A stretch of 64,000 nucleotides of DNA. Origin: Streptomyces sp. CB00316 (GTDB taxonomy: Bacteria; Actinomycetota; Actinomycetes; Streptomycetales; Streptomycetaceae). The position numbers and the translations under genes are program-made. The notes under the pieces are model-generated. The model ran no database searches, was not told the origin of the DNA, and saw only the letters and a list, made by a program, of their open reading frames with translations. The DNA is taken from NCBI RefSeq assembly GCF_001905595.1, contig NZ_LIXI01000004.1, positions 1-64,000 of the forward strand, read 5' to 3'. Below are positions 1 to 8,432 of this stretch, in pieces; the first letter of the stretch is position 1, and every line of letters starts with the position of its first letter.

Positions 1-516
1 GCACCTTATGGTGCGGGGCTTTTCTGCGTTCCCGGTTCCGGGCACCGGCGTGCCGGGGCCCGAAGCGCTCAATCTCTCGGACGGGCGACACCAGTCGGCC
101 GTCGTAGGCCAAGATGACCGCCTGTACCCGGTCTCGGGATCCCGTTTTGGCGAGGATGCGCGTGACGTGCGTCTTCACGGTGGACTCGGCGAGGTGGAAG
201 CGGGCGGCGATCTCGGTGGTGGACCAGCCCTGGCCGATCACCGTCAGGATTTCCCGTTCCCGGTCGGCAGAGCGGCGATGCGGGGGTCCGACGGAACCGT
301 CGGGGCGCCGCCGCCGGGTGCGGTCGGCAGATGGCGGGCGTAGGCGTCCAGGAGGTGGCGGGTCAGGGAGGGGGCGACCACGGCATCGCCGGCGGCGACC
401 GCCCGGCTGCCGGAGAGGAGCTCCTCCGGCAGGGCGTCCTTGACCAGGAAGCCGCTGGCTCCGGCGCGGAGGCCGTCGTACACGTGCGCGTCGTCCGCGA
501 TGAGTACCGTGGTCAC
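1..516 (-). pseudogene. NarL/LuxR-type response regulator remnant
   Basis: The remnant starts at a GTG (516-514) that overlaps the stop of the upstream kinase remnant as GTGA, the usual kinase/regulator coupling. The receiver begins TVLIADD but jumps straight to HVYDGLRAGASGFLVKDA, so about 75 central residues, including the phospho-acceptor Asp, are missing. That frame ends near position 244. A LuxR-type helix-turn-helix (STTEIAARFHLAESTVKTHV) lies in another frame at about 260-90 and runs on past the window edge with no stop. An internal deletion plus a frameshift make this a decayed gene. The family assignment rests on clear motifs; loss of function is inferred. Confidence 0.75.
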
Positions 517-1243
517 TGGGGGTGGTCCTCCAGGGGGAGGCGGAGGTGTATGTGCCATCCGCCGTGGGCCGGTAGGGGCCCGGCTTCGATCGTCCCTTTG
601 TACAGCGCCGAGCGCTCGCGCATGCCCATGATTCCTTGGGCGAGGTGCGTAGGTGTGTGTAGGTGAGGGTCACTGTTGCGGAGAGGGGTGCGTCGGAGGG
701 CGGGGATGCGTGTTTGAGGGTGTTGGTCAATGCCTCCTGGACCACGCGGTAGACGGTCAGTTGGCGGCCCGGGGTGAGGGGGGTGGGTCGGCCGGGTTCG
801 TCGTGGGGCTCCAGGTGTACGGGGAGGCCTGCGCGGCGGACGCGTTCGATGAGGGGTGTCAGGTCGTCGAGGGTCGGCTGCGGGGCGCGGTCCGGGTCGG
901 GGTGGTCGTCGCGCAGGACGCCGAGGAGGCGGCGGAGTTCGTTCAGCGCCTGCCTGCTGGTGGTGCCGATCGCCTCCATGGCCTGGGCTGCGCGCTCCGG
1001 GCTCTTGGCGGCCGCGTACGCCCCGCCGTCCGCCAGGCCCGTGATGACGGACAGGTTGTGGCCGATGATGTCGCGCATCTCCCGTGCGATACGGGTGCGT
1101 TCGGCGGCTGCGGCGAGGCGGGCCTGCTGGTCCCGTTCGTGTTCCAGCCGGTGGGCACGTTCGACGAGGGCCTCCGTGTAGTCGCGGCGGGTGCGTACGG
1201 CGGGGCGGTCGCGGACATCACGGTGAGGACGGTGGCGGTGAAG
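513..1243 (-). pseudogene. NarL-family sensor histidine kinase remnant
   Basis: The HisKA_3 dimerisation segment is visible (ERTRIAREMRDIIGHNLSVI, with the phospho-acceptor His), followed by a helical segment ending in QALNELRRLLGVLRDD and the start of the ATPase domain (VYRVVQEALTNTLKHA). The N-terminal membrane sensor is absent; the frame enters directly from an ABC-ATPase fragment. The ATPase domain lacks its centre, and its last piece (GIMGMRERSALYKG to the stop at 515-513) is in a different frame. The original gene probably formed an operon with the adjacent regulator. Decay by deletion and frameshift is inferred from missing parts that the family always carries. Confidence 0.75.
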
Positions 1244-1456
1244 ACTGCCCCGGTGGGCGGCGTAGGCGCGTCCGCCGATCGTGGACCGGCCGCACGTCGG
1301 TGTATCGAGGCCGAGCAGCATGCGCATCGTGGTGGACTTCCCGGCGCCGTTGGGGCCGAGGAAGCCGGTGACCGTACCGGGGTGGACCGTGAAGTCGAGG
1401 TCTTGGACGACGGTTCGGTCGCCGGCCCGCTTGGTGAGTCCGTATGCCTTGATCAT
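1244..1456 (-). pseudogene. ABC transporter ATP-binding protein, N-terminal fragment
   Basis: An ATG at 1456 opens a typical daunorubicin-type ABC ATPase: MIKAYGLTKRAGDRTVVQDL, then a perfect Walker A (GPNGAGKST) and the following MRMLLGLDTPTCG. After about 70 residues the homology stops and the same frame passes into the middle of the histidine-kinase remnant. The Q-loop, signature and Walker B parts are absent. This is the 5' stub of a gene whose remainder was deleted. In Streptomyces such ATPases often lie beside NarL-type kinase/regulator pairs, so the three remnants may come from one lost bacitracin-resistance-like operon (inference). Confidence 0.7.
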
Positions 1457-1544
1457 GCGGTCGACGCTACGGAGGCGCCCCGGGGGTGGTCGTCCGACCG
1501 GGGGTGGGATGTGGGCGGGGGCGTAGTACCGGGGCACGACGGGG

Positions 1545-1786
1545 GGAAGCGGTAGCTACGCGGATCCGGCGGCCTGGGACCGGCTCCACGCGGAACTCGG
1601 TATCCGGCTGCCGGTCGACCACCAGGCCTCGTCGACGCGTACGCCCCCGTCCAGCTCAACCGCCATCTGTACCTGCGCCACCCCACGACCGAACGCTGGA
1701 ATCCGGGTCAGGAGATCCGTGCCACGGTCCGGGCCTGGTCCGGTGCGGCGTTGCCGGCTCCCGATGACCCTCGACGACCGCCCTGA
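1545..1786 (+). pseudogene. SUKH (SMI1/KNR4)-like protein, frameshifted remnant
   Basis: Two frames read together give AAWDRLHAELGIRLPVDHQA then LVDAYAPVQLNRHLYLRHP and EIRATVRAWS, ending at a TGA at 1784-1786. This pattern (W..L...LG..LP.D...LV.AY) resembles the N-terminal half of Streptomyces SMI1/KNR4 proteins, whose superfamily includes immunity proteins of polymorphic toxins. A single missing base near 1628 shifts the frame between the two parts, and no convincing start codon is seen. It is best read as a broken gene. The family call is moderate because only about 75 residues are present. Confidence 0.5.
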
Positions 1787-1869
1787 GCCGTGGGGCGGGC
1801 CGGACCGGGGGATGTGTGAGGGGGGTTGGTCGGTTGAGCGGCGTGCGGGCGGCGGGCGAGGATCGGGCC

Positions 1870-2427
1870 ATGGACTATGTGATGCGTTGCGTACGGGTCG
1901 AGGAATGGCCGCTGGCCAGGCAGCTGCGGCTGGATGCCCTCCAGGATCCCGCGGCCCCCGTGGCGTTCCTGGACTCGTACGAGGCGGCGGTGGTGCGGCC
2001 GGGTGCCTTCTGGCAGGACCGTACGGCTGCGGCCGCCGAGGGCAGGGACGTACGGCAGTTCGTCGCGGAGTCGCCCGAGGGGGAGTGGGTGGGCACGGTC
2101 ACCGTGCTGATCGAGCGTCCGGAGGACGACGTGCGTTTCGGGGAGCCCGCCGCGGTGAACCAGGGGCATCTGGTCGGTGTCTTCGTCCGGCCGGAGGCGC
2201 GGGGGGCCGGGGTGGCGGACGCGTTGTTCCGGGTGGCCGTCGACTGGGCCTGGTCGCTGTCCGAGCCCCGGCTGGAGCGGGTGCGCCTGTATGTGCACGA
2301 GAACAACCCGCGGGCCGCGGCGTTCTACCGGCGGTTCGGGTTCGTACCGTCGGGGCAGCGGATGCCGGTCCCGGGGCCGGGTGAGCGGCGTGAGTGGGAG
2401 CTGGAGTACGTGATCGAGCGGGGATAG
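1870..2427 (+). CDS. GNAT-family N-acetyltransferase
   Basis: This 185-residue protein has the GNAT fold signature: the acetyl-CoA pyrophosphate-binding motif A is VRPEARGAGVADALF at about residues 106-120, and the C-terminal motif B is ENNPRAAAFYRRFGF at about 144-158. It should transfer an acetyl group from acetyl-CoA to an amine; the substrate cannot be told. The ATG at 1870 was chosen because homology begins there, although the frame is open further upstream. It stands alone between decayed genes and the minus-strand T4SS-like block. Confidence 0.85.
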   Translation: MDYVMRCVRVEEWPLARQLRLDALQDPAAPVAFLDSYEAAVVRPGAFWQDRTAAAAEGRDVRQFVAESPEGEWVGTVTVLIERPEDDVRFGEPAAVNQGHLVGVFVRPEARGAGVADALFRVAVDWAWSLSEPRLERVRLYVHENNPRAAAFYRRFGFVPSGQRMPVPGPGERREWELEYVIERG

Positions 2428-2462
2428 AGGTGGTCGGTCGGGGTGGGGCCGTCCCTGTTCGA

Positions 2463-4031
2463 TCAGACGGCGCCCGGTGCCGGGGCGTGCAGATGCCGCT
2501 GCCAGCGGGCCCGGCCCTGTTCGCGGGAGCGGAGCAGGACGATGGCAGGCAGGCCCAGGTCCTGGCCCTTCGCCAGCAGTTCGGGGAGCTGGGGGAGCGG
2601 GGCCACGGCGGCCACGTCGTCCAGGACCAGTGTCATTGGTGGGTCGAGCCGACCGTCGGATGACCGTGCGGCCATGCGGCGGCCGTGCTCGACCACGTGT
2701 GAGGCGAGCGCGGTGAGGAGGGGCATCGCGCCGGGGCGGGTGCGGGGATCCTCGATGGGTTCACCGACCACATAGAGCGTTCCCCCCTCGCGGGCAAAAG
2801 ATTCCAGCGCGGCCGTATCCGATCGGTTGGCCGTGCAGGCCTCGCGGATGTGCACCGAGGAGAGGGCCGAGAAGGCCCGTACGTTCAACTCCTGCGCGAC
2901 GTGCCGTCGTTCCGGGTGCCCCGTGAGCGCGGACTCCAGCAGCCCGGCGAGGCCGGAGGCGGCCTTGGGGTGCGTACGGAGGAGGCGTACGGGTTCGTGG
3001 GCGGATGCGCCCGAGGCCCAGCGGGCGACCTGGCGGAACGGTCGCCCGTCCACCGCCGCGGCGTGCAGCCAGCACTGGAGGAGCGTCTGCGCGGTGTCGG
3101 CCACCGCCGCGTCGATCCTGGCCTGCGGGCGGACCGGGGCGAGGAGGGCGGCGGCTCGTACGGCGGCGGTGTCGGGGTGCTCGCAGCCGGCGGTGGGCGG
3201 CCAGTGGAGGCGGGCGGGGGTCTCGCAGAGGTGGCCGGGGTCGTAGACGAGGACCGGGCCGAGCTTGGCGCGGGCGTCCTTCGTCTCGGCCCAGACCGTG
3301 GGGTCCGAGGTGACGACGAGGGTGGGGCCTTCGGCGTCCTGGATGGCCTGGACGACGGTGGGGCGCCGGTCGTGGGCGGAGGCGTAGACGAGGAGGGGGG
3401 TGCGGGGGGAGGGGAGGGAGAGGGGCTTGGTCGGTGGGGGTGCGGCCGGTGTTGACGCCGGGGCCGGGCGCTGGGCGGGGGCCTCGTGGGCTTGTGCGGG
3501 GGCGGGGATCTCGTGGGGTTGGTTGGGCTGGTGCGCCTCTTGGGGGTAGGACGTCTCGTGCGTCTCGTGCGCCTCGTGGGGTGTCCCGTACAGGCGTTCC
3601 TCGCGGCGCCGTTCCCGTACGGCCCGCCATCGGACCACGGACCCGAGGACGAACACGGTCAGGACCACCAGCACCATCAGTTCGCCGATGAACAGGCCCC
3701 AGAACAGGCCGTAGCCGGAGAGTTGGGAGGCGGGTGTGGTGGGCCAGGCGCCGGGGAGGTCCTGTGGGGCGGTGGCCAGTTCGCGCAGGGCGAGGGGGGT
3801 CTGGGTGAACGTCACGCCGTCCGGCCAGGAGCCGTGCGCGAGGAGGCCGGCCAGGCCGGTGGCCGTCCAGGCGAGCAGGGTCGCCGCGAACAGGAAGCCG
3901 ATCAGGCCGACCAGAAGGCCGTCCGGGATGCCGCCGGTGCGGGACTCCTCGTGGCGCGGGTGGGATCGGGGCCGGGGGGTGTGTCCTCGGCCTCGCTCCG
4001 GTGCCGGTCCGTGTGCTGCCTTGCGTGCCAT
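2463..4031 (-). CDS. VirD4/TraG-like membrane protein lacking a P-loop
   Basis: A 522-residue protein with two predicted membrane helices (about residues 38-65 and 109-135), a Pro/Gln/His/Glu-rich linker (about 150-205) and a C-terminal domain that ends like type IV coupling proteins: MTLVLDDVAAVAPLPQLPEL resembles their Walker B 'DE' segment. No GxxxxGKS/T Walker A is visible anywhere. It is the last gene of the minus-strand T4SS-like cluster, with its start 1 base from the stop of the VirB4-like ATPase. By position and C-terminus it is the coupling-protein equivalent. Missing the P-loop, it probably does not hydrolyse ATP alone and may act as a scaffold (inference). Confidence 0.7.
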   Translation of the reverse strand: MARKAAHGPAPERGRGHTPRPRSHPRHEESRTGGIPDGLLVGLIGFLFAATLLAWTATGLAGLLAHGSWPDGVTFTQTPLALRELATAPQDLPGAWPTTPASQLSGYGLFWGLFIGELMVLVVLTVFVLGSVVRWRAVRERRREERLYGTPHEAHETHETSYPQEAHQPNQPHEIPAPAQAHEAPAQRPAPASTPAAPPPTKPLSLPSPRTPLLVYASAHDRRPTVVQAIQDAEGPTLVVTSDPTVWAETKDARAKLGPVLVYDPGHLCETPARLHWPPTAGCEHPDTAAVRAAALLAPVRPQARIDAAVADTAQTLLQCWLHAAAVDGRPFRQVARWASGASAHEPVRLLRTHPKAASGLAGLLESALTGHPERRHVAQELNVRAFSALSSVHIREACTANRSDTAALESFAREGGTLYVVGEPIEDPRTRPGAMPLLTALASHVVEHGRRMAARSSDGRLDPPMTLVLDDVAAVAPLPQLPELLAKGQDLGLPAIVLLRSREQGRARWQRHLHAPAPGAV

Positions 4032-4032
4032 G

Positions 4033-5451
4033 TCAGGCCACCGTGGACCGGGACGCGTCGTCGATGCGCTGCTGGTTCTCGATCCGGGCCGCCCGTTGCT
4101 CCGCCTCCAGCTCCGCGGCGCGGATGTCCTCCGGGAGCAGGTCGTCCGACGAGCCCTCGGTCATGGCGCGGTCGGTGAAGACGAGGGGGCGTTCGGCTTC
4201 GGTGATCAGGTGTTTGACCACCTGTACGTTGCCGTTGACGTCCCAGACCGCGATGCCCGGGGTGAGGGTCGGGATGATCTCGACCGCCCAGCGGGGCAGG
4301 CCGATGACCCGTCCGGTCGCGCGTGCCTCGTCGGACTTCTGGGCGTAGATCGTGCGGGTGGAGGCCATCTTGAGAATGGCCGCCGCCTCCTTCGCCGCGG
4401 CTCCGTCCACGACGTCGCTGAGGTGGTGGACGACGGCGACGAATGAGAGACCGAGCCGGCGTCCGAACTTCAGCAGGCGCTGGAAGAGCTGGGCCACGAA
4501 GGGTGAGTTGATGATGTGCCATGCCTCCTCGACCAGGAAGATGCGCTTCTTGCGGTCGGGCCGGATCCAGGTGTGTTCGAGCCAGACGCCGACGATCGCC
4601 ATCAGGATCGGCATCGCGATCGAGTTGCGGTCGATGTGCGAGAGGTCGAAGACGATGAGGGGCGCGTCGAGGTCGATGCCGACGGTGGTGGGGCCGTCGA
4701 ACATGCCGCGCAGGTCACCGTCGACGAGCCGGTCCAGGACGAGGGCGACGTCCAGGCCCCAGGCCCGTACATCGTCTATGTCGACGTTCATCGCCTCGGC
4801 GGACTCGGGCTTGGGGTGGCGGAGCTGCTCGACGATGTCCATCAGGACCGGCTGGCGGTCGGTGATGGTCGCGGTCACATAGGCGTGGGCGACCTTCAGC
4901 GCGAAGCCGGAACGCTCGTCGAGCCCGTGGCCCATGGCGACTTCGATGATCGTGCGGAGGAGGGCGAGCTGGCCGGTGGTGGTGATGGAGGGGTCGAGAG
5001 GGTTGAGGCGGATGCCGCCGTTGAGGGCTGCGGTCGGGTCCAGGCGGATGGGGGTTATGCCCAGCTCCTGGGCGATGAGGTTCCATTCGCCGACGCCGTC
5101 CTCGCCCTGGGCGTCCAGGACGACGACCTGGCGGTCGCGGAAGCGGAGCTGGCGCAGGACGTAGGTCTTCTCCAGCGCGGACTTGCCGTTGCCGGACTCG
5201 CCGAGGACGAGCCAGTGGGGGGCGGGGAGCTGCTGCCCGTACAGCTGGAAGGGGTCGTAGATGTAGCCCTTGCCGCTGTAGACCTCGCGGCCGATGATCA
5301 CGCCGGAGTCGCCGAGGCCGGGGGCGGCGGTGGGGAGGTAGACGGCCTGGGCCTGGCCCGTCGACGTACGGACCGGGAGGCGGGTCGTCTCCACCTTGCC
5401 GAAGAGGAAGGAGGTGAAGGCATCCGACAATGCGGACAGGGGGTCTCGCAT
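4033..5451 (-). CDS. VirB4-like T4SS ATPase
   Basis: A 472-residue ATPase of the VirB4/TraC type. Walker A is GESGNGKS (residues 84-91) and Walker B is RIFLVEEAWH (303-312). The arginine-containing stretch FQRLLKFGRRLGLSF and the segment IYAQKSDEARATGRVIGL are typical of VirB4 C-terminal domains. VirB4 proteins power assembly and substrate movement in type IV secretion and conjugation. The N-terminal VirB4 half is missing and may be supplied by the upstream gene (5512-7062). The start ATG at 5451 follows GAGAGGG. The next gene starts immediately after its stop. Confidence 0.88.
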   Translation of the reverse strand: MRDPLSALSDAFTSFLFGKVETTRLPVRTSTGQAQAVYLPTAAPGLGDSGVIIGREVYSGKGYIYDPFQLYGQQLPAPHWLVLGESGNGKSALEKTYVLRQLRFRDRQVVVLDAQGEDGVGEWNLIAQELGITPIRLDPTAALNGGIRLNPLDPSITTTGQLALLRTIIEVAMGHGLDERSGFALKVAHAYVTATITDRQPVLMDIVEQLRHPKPESAEAMNVDIDDVRAWGLDVALVLDRLVDGDLRGMFDGPTTVGIDLDAPLIVFDLSHIDRNSIAMPILMAIVGVWLEHTWIRPDRKKRIFLVEEAWHIINSPFVAQLFQRLLKFGRRLGLSFVAVVHHLSDVVDGAAAKEAAAILKMASTRTIYAQKSDEARATGRVIGLPRWAVEIIPTLTPGIAVWDVNGNVQVVKHLITEAERPLVFTDRAMTEGSSDDLLPEDIRAAELEAEQRAARIENQQRIDDASRSTVA

Positions 5452-5511
5452 GGCGTGGGTGCCCTCTCTTGTCGCGGATGGTTGTGTTTGATCTTGAGGG
5501 TGGTGCCCGTG

Positions 5512-7062
5512 TCAGCGGCGGATGCCGGTGGCGAACGGGAGCGTGTTCACGAAGGCGCGGTGGTGTTCGCGGTCGCACCACTCCAGCTTGAGGTACGACT
5601 TGCCGGCCGAGGCGCGGATCGTGCGCTTGTCGCGGGCGAGGGCCTCGGGTGAACGGGACGACACCGTGATGTACCCCACCAGGTTCACCCCGGCCGCGCC
5701 GCTGGCGAGATCCTCACCCCGCTGGTCGAGCCGGCCGTGGGCGGCGATGTCGCGGGGGTCGACGGTGCGGTTCATCTTGGCCTGGCGGCTGGCCTCGGCG
5801 TCGTCGTTGGTCTTCTCGGTCAGCATGCGTTCGATGGCGACCTCGGTGGGTTCGAGGTCCATGCAGACGGCGACCGTACGGATGACGTCGGGGGTGTGCA
5901 CGAGGAGCGGGGCGAGGAAGTTGACGCCGACGGGGGTCATCGGCCACTCCTTCACCCAGGCCGTGGCATGGCACCAGGGCGCGCGGGTGCTGGACTCGCG
6001 GGTCTTGGCCTGGAGGAACGTCGGCTCGACCGCGTCCAGTTCGGCGGGCCAGGCGTTGCGCTTGGTCATCGCCTGGATGTGGTCGATGGGGTGGTCGGGG
6101 TCGTACATGGAGTGCACGAGGGAGGCCAGGCGGCTCTGGCCGAGCGGCTGGCGTACCCGGATGTCGGCCTCGGCGAGGCGGGCGCAGATGTCGGTGAGCT
6201 CGCGGGCCATGACGATGGCGAGCCCGGCGTCGCGGTCGAGCTTGCGGCCGCCGTGGGGGCGGGCGGCGCGGGCGATGGCGTTGGCCTCGGCGGCCAGCTC
6301 GCGGCTGTAGTGCATGCAGGCGATGAGGTAGGCGCGGTGCTGCTCGCTGGAGGTGGAGACCATGGACTGGAGCTGGTCGTAGGAGTCCTGGAGCCAGCCG
6401 GGGGACGCCTTGTCGCCGCGCTGGGCGACGTCCTTGGCGTGGGCGTCGGGGTCGGCGGGGAGGGTGCGGGCGAGCATCTGGAGGCGGGTGACGAACCCGT
6501 CGCCGTTGGCCACGTGCTTGAGGAGGGTGCCGAACCGGTCGACCAGGGCCTCCTGGTCCTCGCTGTCGCGGAGGCCGACGCCGGGGCCCTCGATCTCGAT
6601 GGCGGCGGTGACGGTGCGTCGGTCGGCGTGGAGGAGTACGGCGATCTCGTCGGGGCCGAAGGGGGCGGCGAGCCAGCTGATCCGGCCGATGCCGGGGGGC
6701 GGGCCGATCTCGACCTCGCGGCCGTCGGCGCTGACGCCCGCCTCCATGGCGCCGGAGCGGTAGGCGGTGCCGCGGCGCAGGGAGCGCTTGAAGCTGCGGT
6801 TGATCTCGAACCACTTGTAGAACGTGCGGCCCTTGTACGGGACGTACACGATGGCGAGGGCCAGCAGGGGGAAGCCCACGAGGCAGACGATGCGGAGGGA
6901 GAGGACGGGGACGAGGAGTCCGCTCATCATGCCGAGGAACGCGCCGACGATGATCAGGGCGATCTCGCCGGTCTCGCGGTTCTTGCCGACGATCGCGTTC
7001 GGCCGGGCGCGGCCGATCAGATACGTACGGCGGGGCGTCATCGTGTGGGACTGAGTCGTCAA
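5512..7062 (-). CDS. SCO6880-type T4SS membrane protein (VirB3 plus VirB4 N-terminal-like)
   Basis: A 516-residue protein with two membrane helices near the N-terminus (about 32-53 and 55-72), arranged like VirB3/PrgI, then a long soluble region rich in helices. I recall this family as 'SCO6880'. It sits directly upstream of the ATPase gene, whose product lacks a VirB4 N-domain, so the pair may be a split VirB3-VirB4 fusion (inference). The start is a TTG at 7062 because it overlaps the preceding stop as TTGA and is preceded by AGGAGGTGGAGG; an ATG 21 bases downstream is the alternative. Confidence 0.75.
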   Translation of the reverse strand: MTTQSHTMTPRRTYLIGRARPNAIVGKNRETGEIALIIVGAFLGMMSGLLVPVLSLRIVCLVGFPLLALAIVYVPYKGRTFYKWFEINRSFKRSLRRGTAYRSGAMEAGVSADGREVEIGPPPGIGRISWLAAPFGPDEIAVLLHADRRTVTAAIEIEGPGVGLRDSEDQEALVDRFGTLLKHVANGDGFVTRLQMLARTLPADPDAHAKDVAQRGDKASPGWLQDSYDQLQSMVSTSSEQHRAYLIACMHYSRELAAEANAIARAARPHGGRKLDRDAGLAIVMARELTDICARLAEADIRVRQPLGQSRLASLVHSMYDPDHPIDHIQAMTKRNAWPAELDAVEPTFLQAKTRESSTRAPWCHATAWVKEWPMTPVGVNFLAPLLVHTPDVIRTVAVCMDLEPTEVAIERMLTEKTNDDAEASRQAKMNRTVDPRDIAAHGRLDQRGEDLASGAAGVNLVGYITVSSRSPEALARDKRTIRASAGKSYLKLEWCDREHHRAFVNTLPFATGIRR

Positions 7063-8432
7063 CGCCCTCCACCTCCTGTGCTCGAGTTACCTGTGGTGCC
7101 GAAGCCGCCGCCTCCGCCTCGGGAGGAGCGGCTGCCGTGGGGGGTGCCGGAGGTGGGGCCGGAGCCGCCGCTGCGGGGCGAGGGTGCGGCGGAGGGGACA
7201 GATCCGCCGCCGACCCCGCCACCGGAGGTGCGGGAGCCGTGTGCGGCGACGCCGCCGCTGGCCGGGTTGGAGGGGCGGGCGCCGCCACCTCCCCCTCCGC
7301 TGTTCTGGTCGTTGCGGCCGCTGTGGGTCTTGATGCCCTGGGAGACGAGGGCGGCCGGGGAGCTGATGAGGGCGGCCGCCTGGGCGCCGTCGGTGGCCTG
7401 CTTGCGGTTGGTGCGGGCGCCCTGGATCTCGTCGCCGAAGCCGGGGACGAAGCGGTAGATCATGGCGGAGGCGAAGATGGCCAGCAGGATGATGGCGAGG
7501 CCGGAGACGACGGCGGAGAACGCGTCGGGCCCGTCGCCGGCGGAGAGCGCTCCGGCGAGGCCGAGGACGATGACGATGACCGGCTTGACCATGATCACCG
7601 CGATCATGATGCCGGCCCAGCGGCGGACGTGGCCCCACATGTTCTTGTCGACGAGACCGGTGTAGACGACGATGCCGAGCAGGGCGCCGACGTAGAGCAG
7701 GGCGGCGCGGATGACGAGCTCCAGCCACAGGACGCCGGCCGCGAGGATCGAGACGAGCGAGACCACGATCAGCATGATCGGCCCGCCGCCGATGTCGGTC
7801 CCCTTCTTGAGGGCCTCGGCGAACGACCCGAAGAAGACGTCGGTCTGGCCGCCGGTGGAGGAGGCGATGACCTCGGTGACGCCGTCGGTGGCGGAGACGA
7901 TCGTGTAGAGGATCAGCGGTGTGAAGGCCGAGGCGAGGACGGTGAGCCAGAGGAAGCCGACGGCCTCGGAGATCGCGGTGGTGAGGGGGACGCCGCGGAT
8001 GGCCCGCTTGGTCACGGCGAGGAGCCAGAGGACGAGGGTGAGGATGGTGGAGGCCGCGAAGATGACGGCGTACTGCTGGAGGAACTTGGGGTTGGTGAAG
8101 TCGACGTTGGCCGTGGACTCGACGGCCTCGCTGAGTTTGCCGACGATCCAGGCTGCGGCGTCGGCACAGCCTTGGGCGAGGGAGGTGAGGGGGTCGAGGG
8201 CGTCGGGGGTGACGTCCTGGGTGCGGGCCCCGGCGCCTTCGCCGCCTTCGCAGTAGTCCTTGGCGGGGCCGTGGATCAAGTCGCAGGGGTCGTTGCCAGA
8301 ACTCGGACTCGGGGTGGGAGCCGGCGTCGGGGCGGCTACCGCTGGGGCGGAGACAACGACCAGGGAAGCTGGCCCCGCCGCCGACAGCGTGGCGGCAAAG
8401 GCGGCAATGCGGAGTCGTGGACTAACGGGCAT
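7059..8432 (-). CDS. VirB6/TrbL-like polytopic membrane protein
   Basis: A 457-residue protein starting at an ATG at 8432, with a signal peptide (RLRIAAFAATLSAAGPASLV) cut near APAVAAP. An extracytoplasmic stretch with three cysteines and about six membrane helices follow, and the tail is about 90 residues rich in Gly, Ser and Pro. VirB6/TrbL proteins form the inner-membrane channel of T4SSs, and the topology and place in the cluster fit. The start overlaps the preceding stop by 11 bases, and the stop overlaps the next gene's TTG start, so the genes are translationally coupled. The frame is open further upstream, but only from here does it begin like a secreted membrane protein. Confidence 0.75.
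   Translation of the reverse strand: MPVSPRLRIAAFAATLSAAGPASLVVVSAPAVAAPTPAPTPSPSSGNDPCDLIHGPAKDYCEGGEGAGARTQDVTPDALDPLTSLAQGCADAAAWIVGKLSEAVESTANVDFTNPKFLQQYAVIFAASTILTLVLWLLAVTKRAIRGVPLTTAISEAVGFLWLTVLASAFTPLILYTIVSATDGVTEVIASSTGGQTDVFFGSFAEALKKGTDIGGGPIMLIVVSLVSILAAGVLWLELVIRAALLYVGALLGIVVYTGLVDKNMWGHVRRWAGIMIAVIMVKPVIVIVLGLAGALSAGDGPDAFSAVVSGLAIILLAIFASAMIYRFVPGFGDEIQGARTNRKQATDGAQAAALISSPAALVSQGIKTHSGRNDQNSGGGGGGARPSNPASGGVAAHGSRTSGGGVGGGSVPSAAPSPRSGGSGPTSGTPHGSRSSRGGGGGFGTTGNSSTGGGGR

Noticed and set aside
1..1800. Mobile element or insertion sequence as cause of the decayed patch
   Set aside because: No transposase, terminal inverted repeats or target duplications seen; the loss looks like plain deletions and frameshifts.
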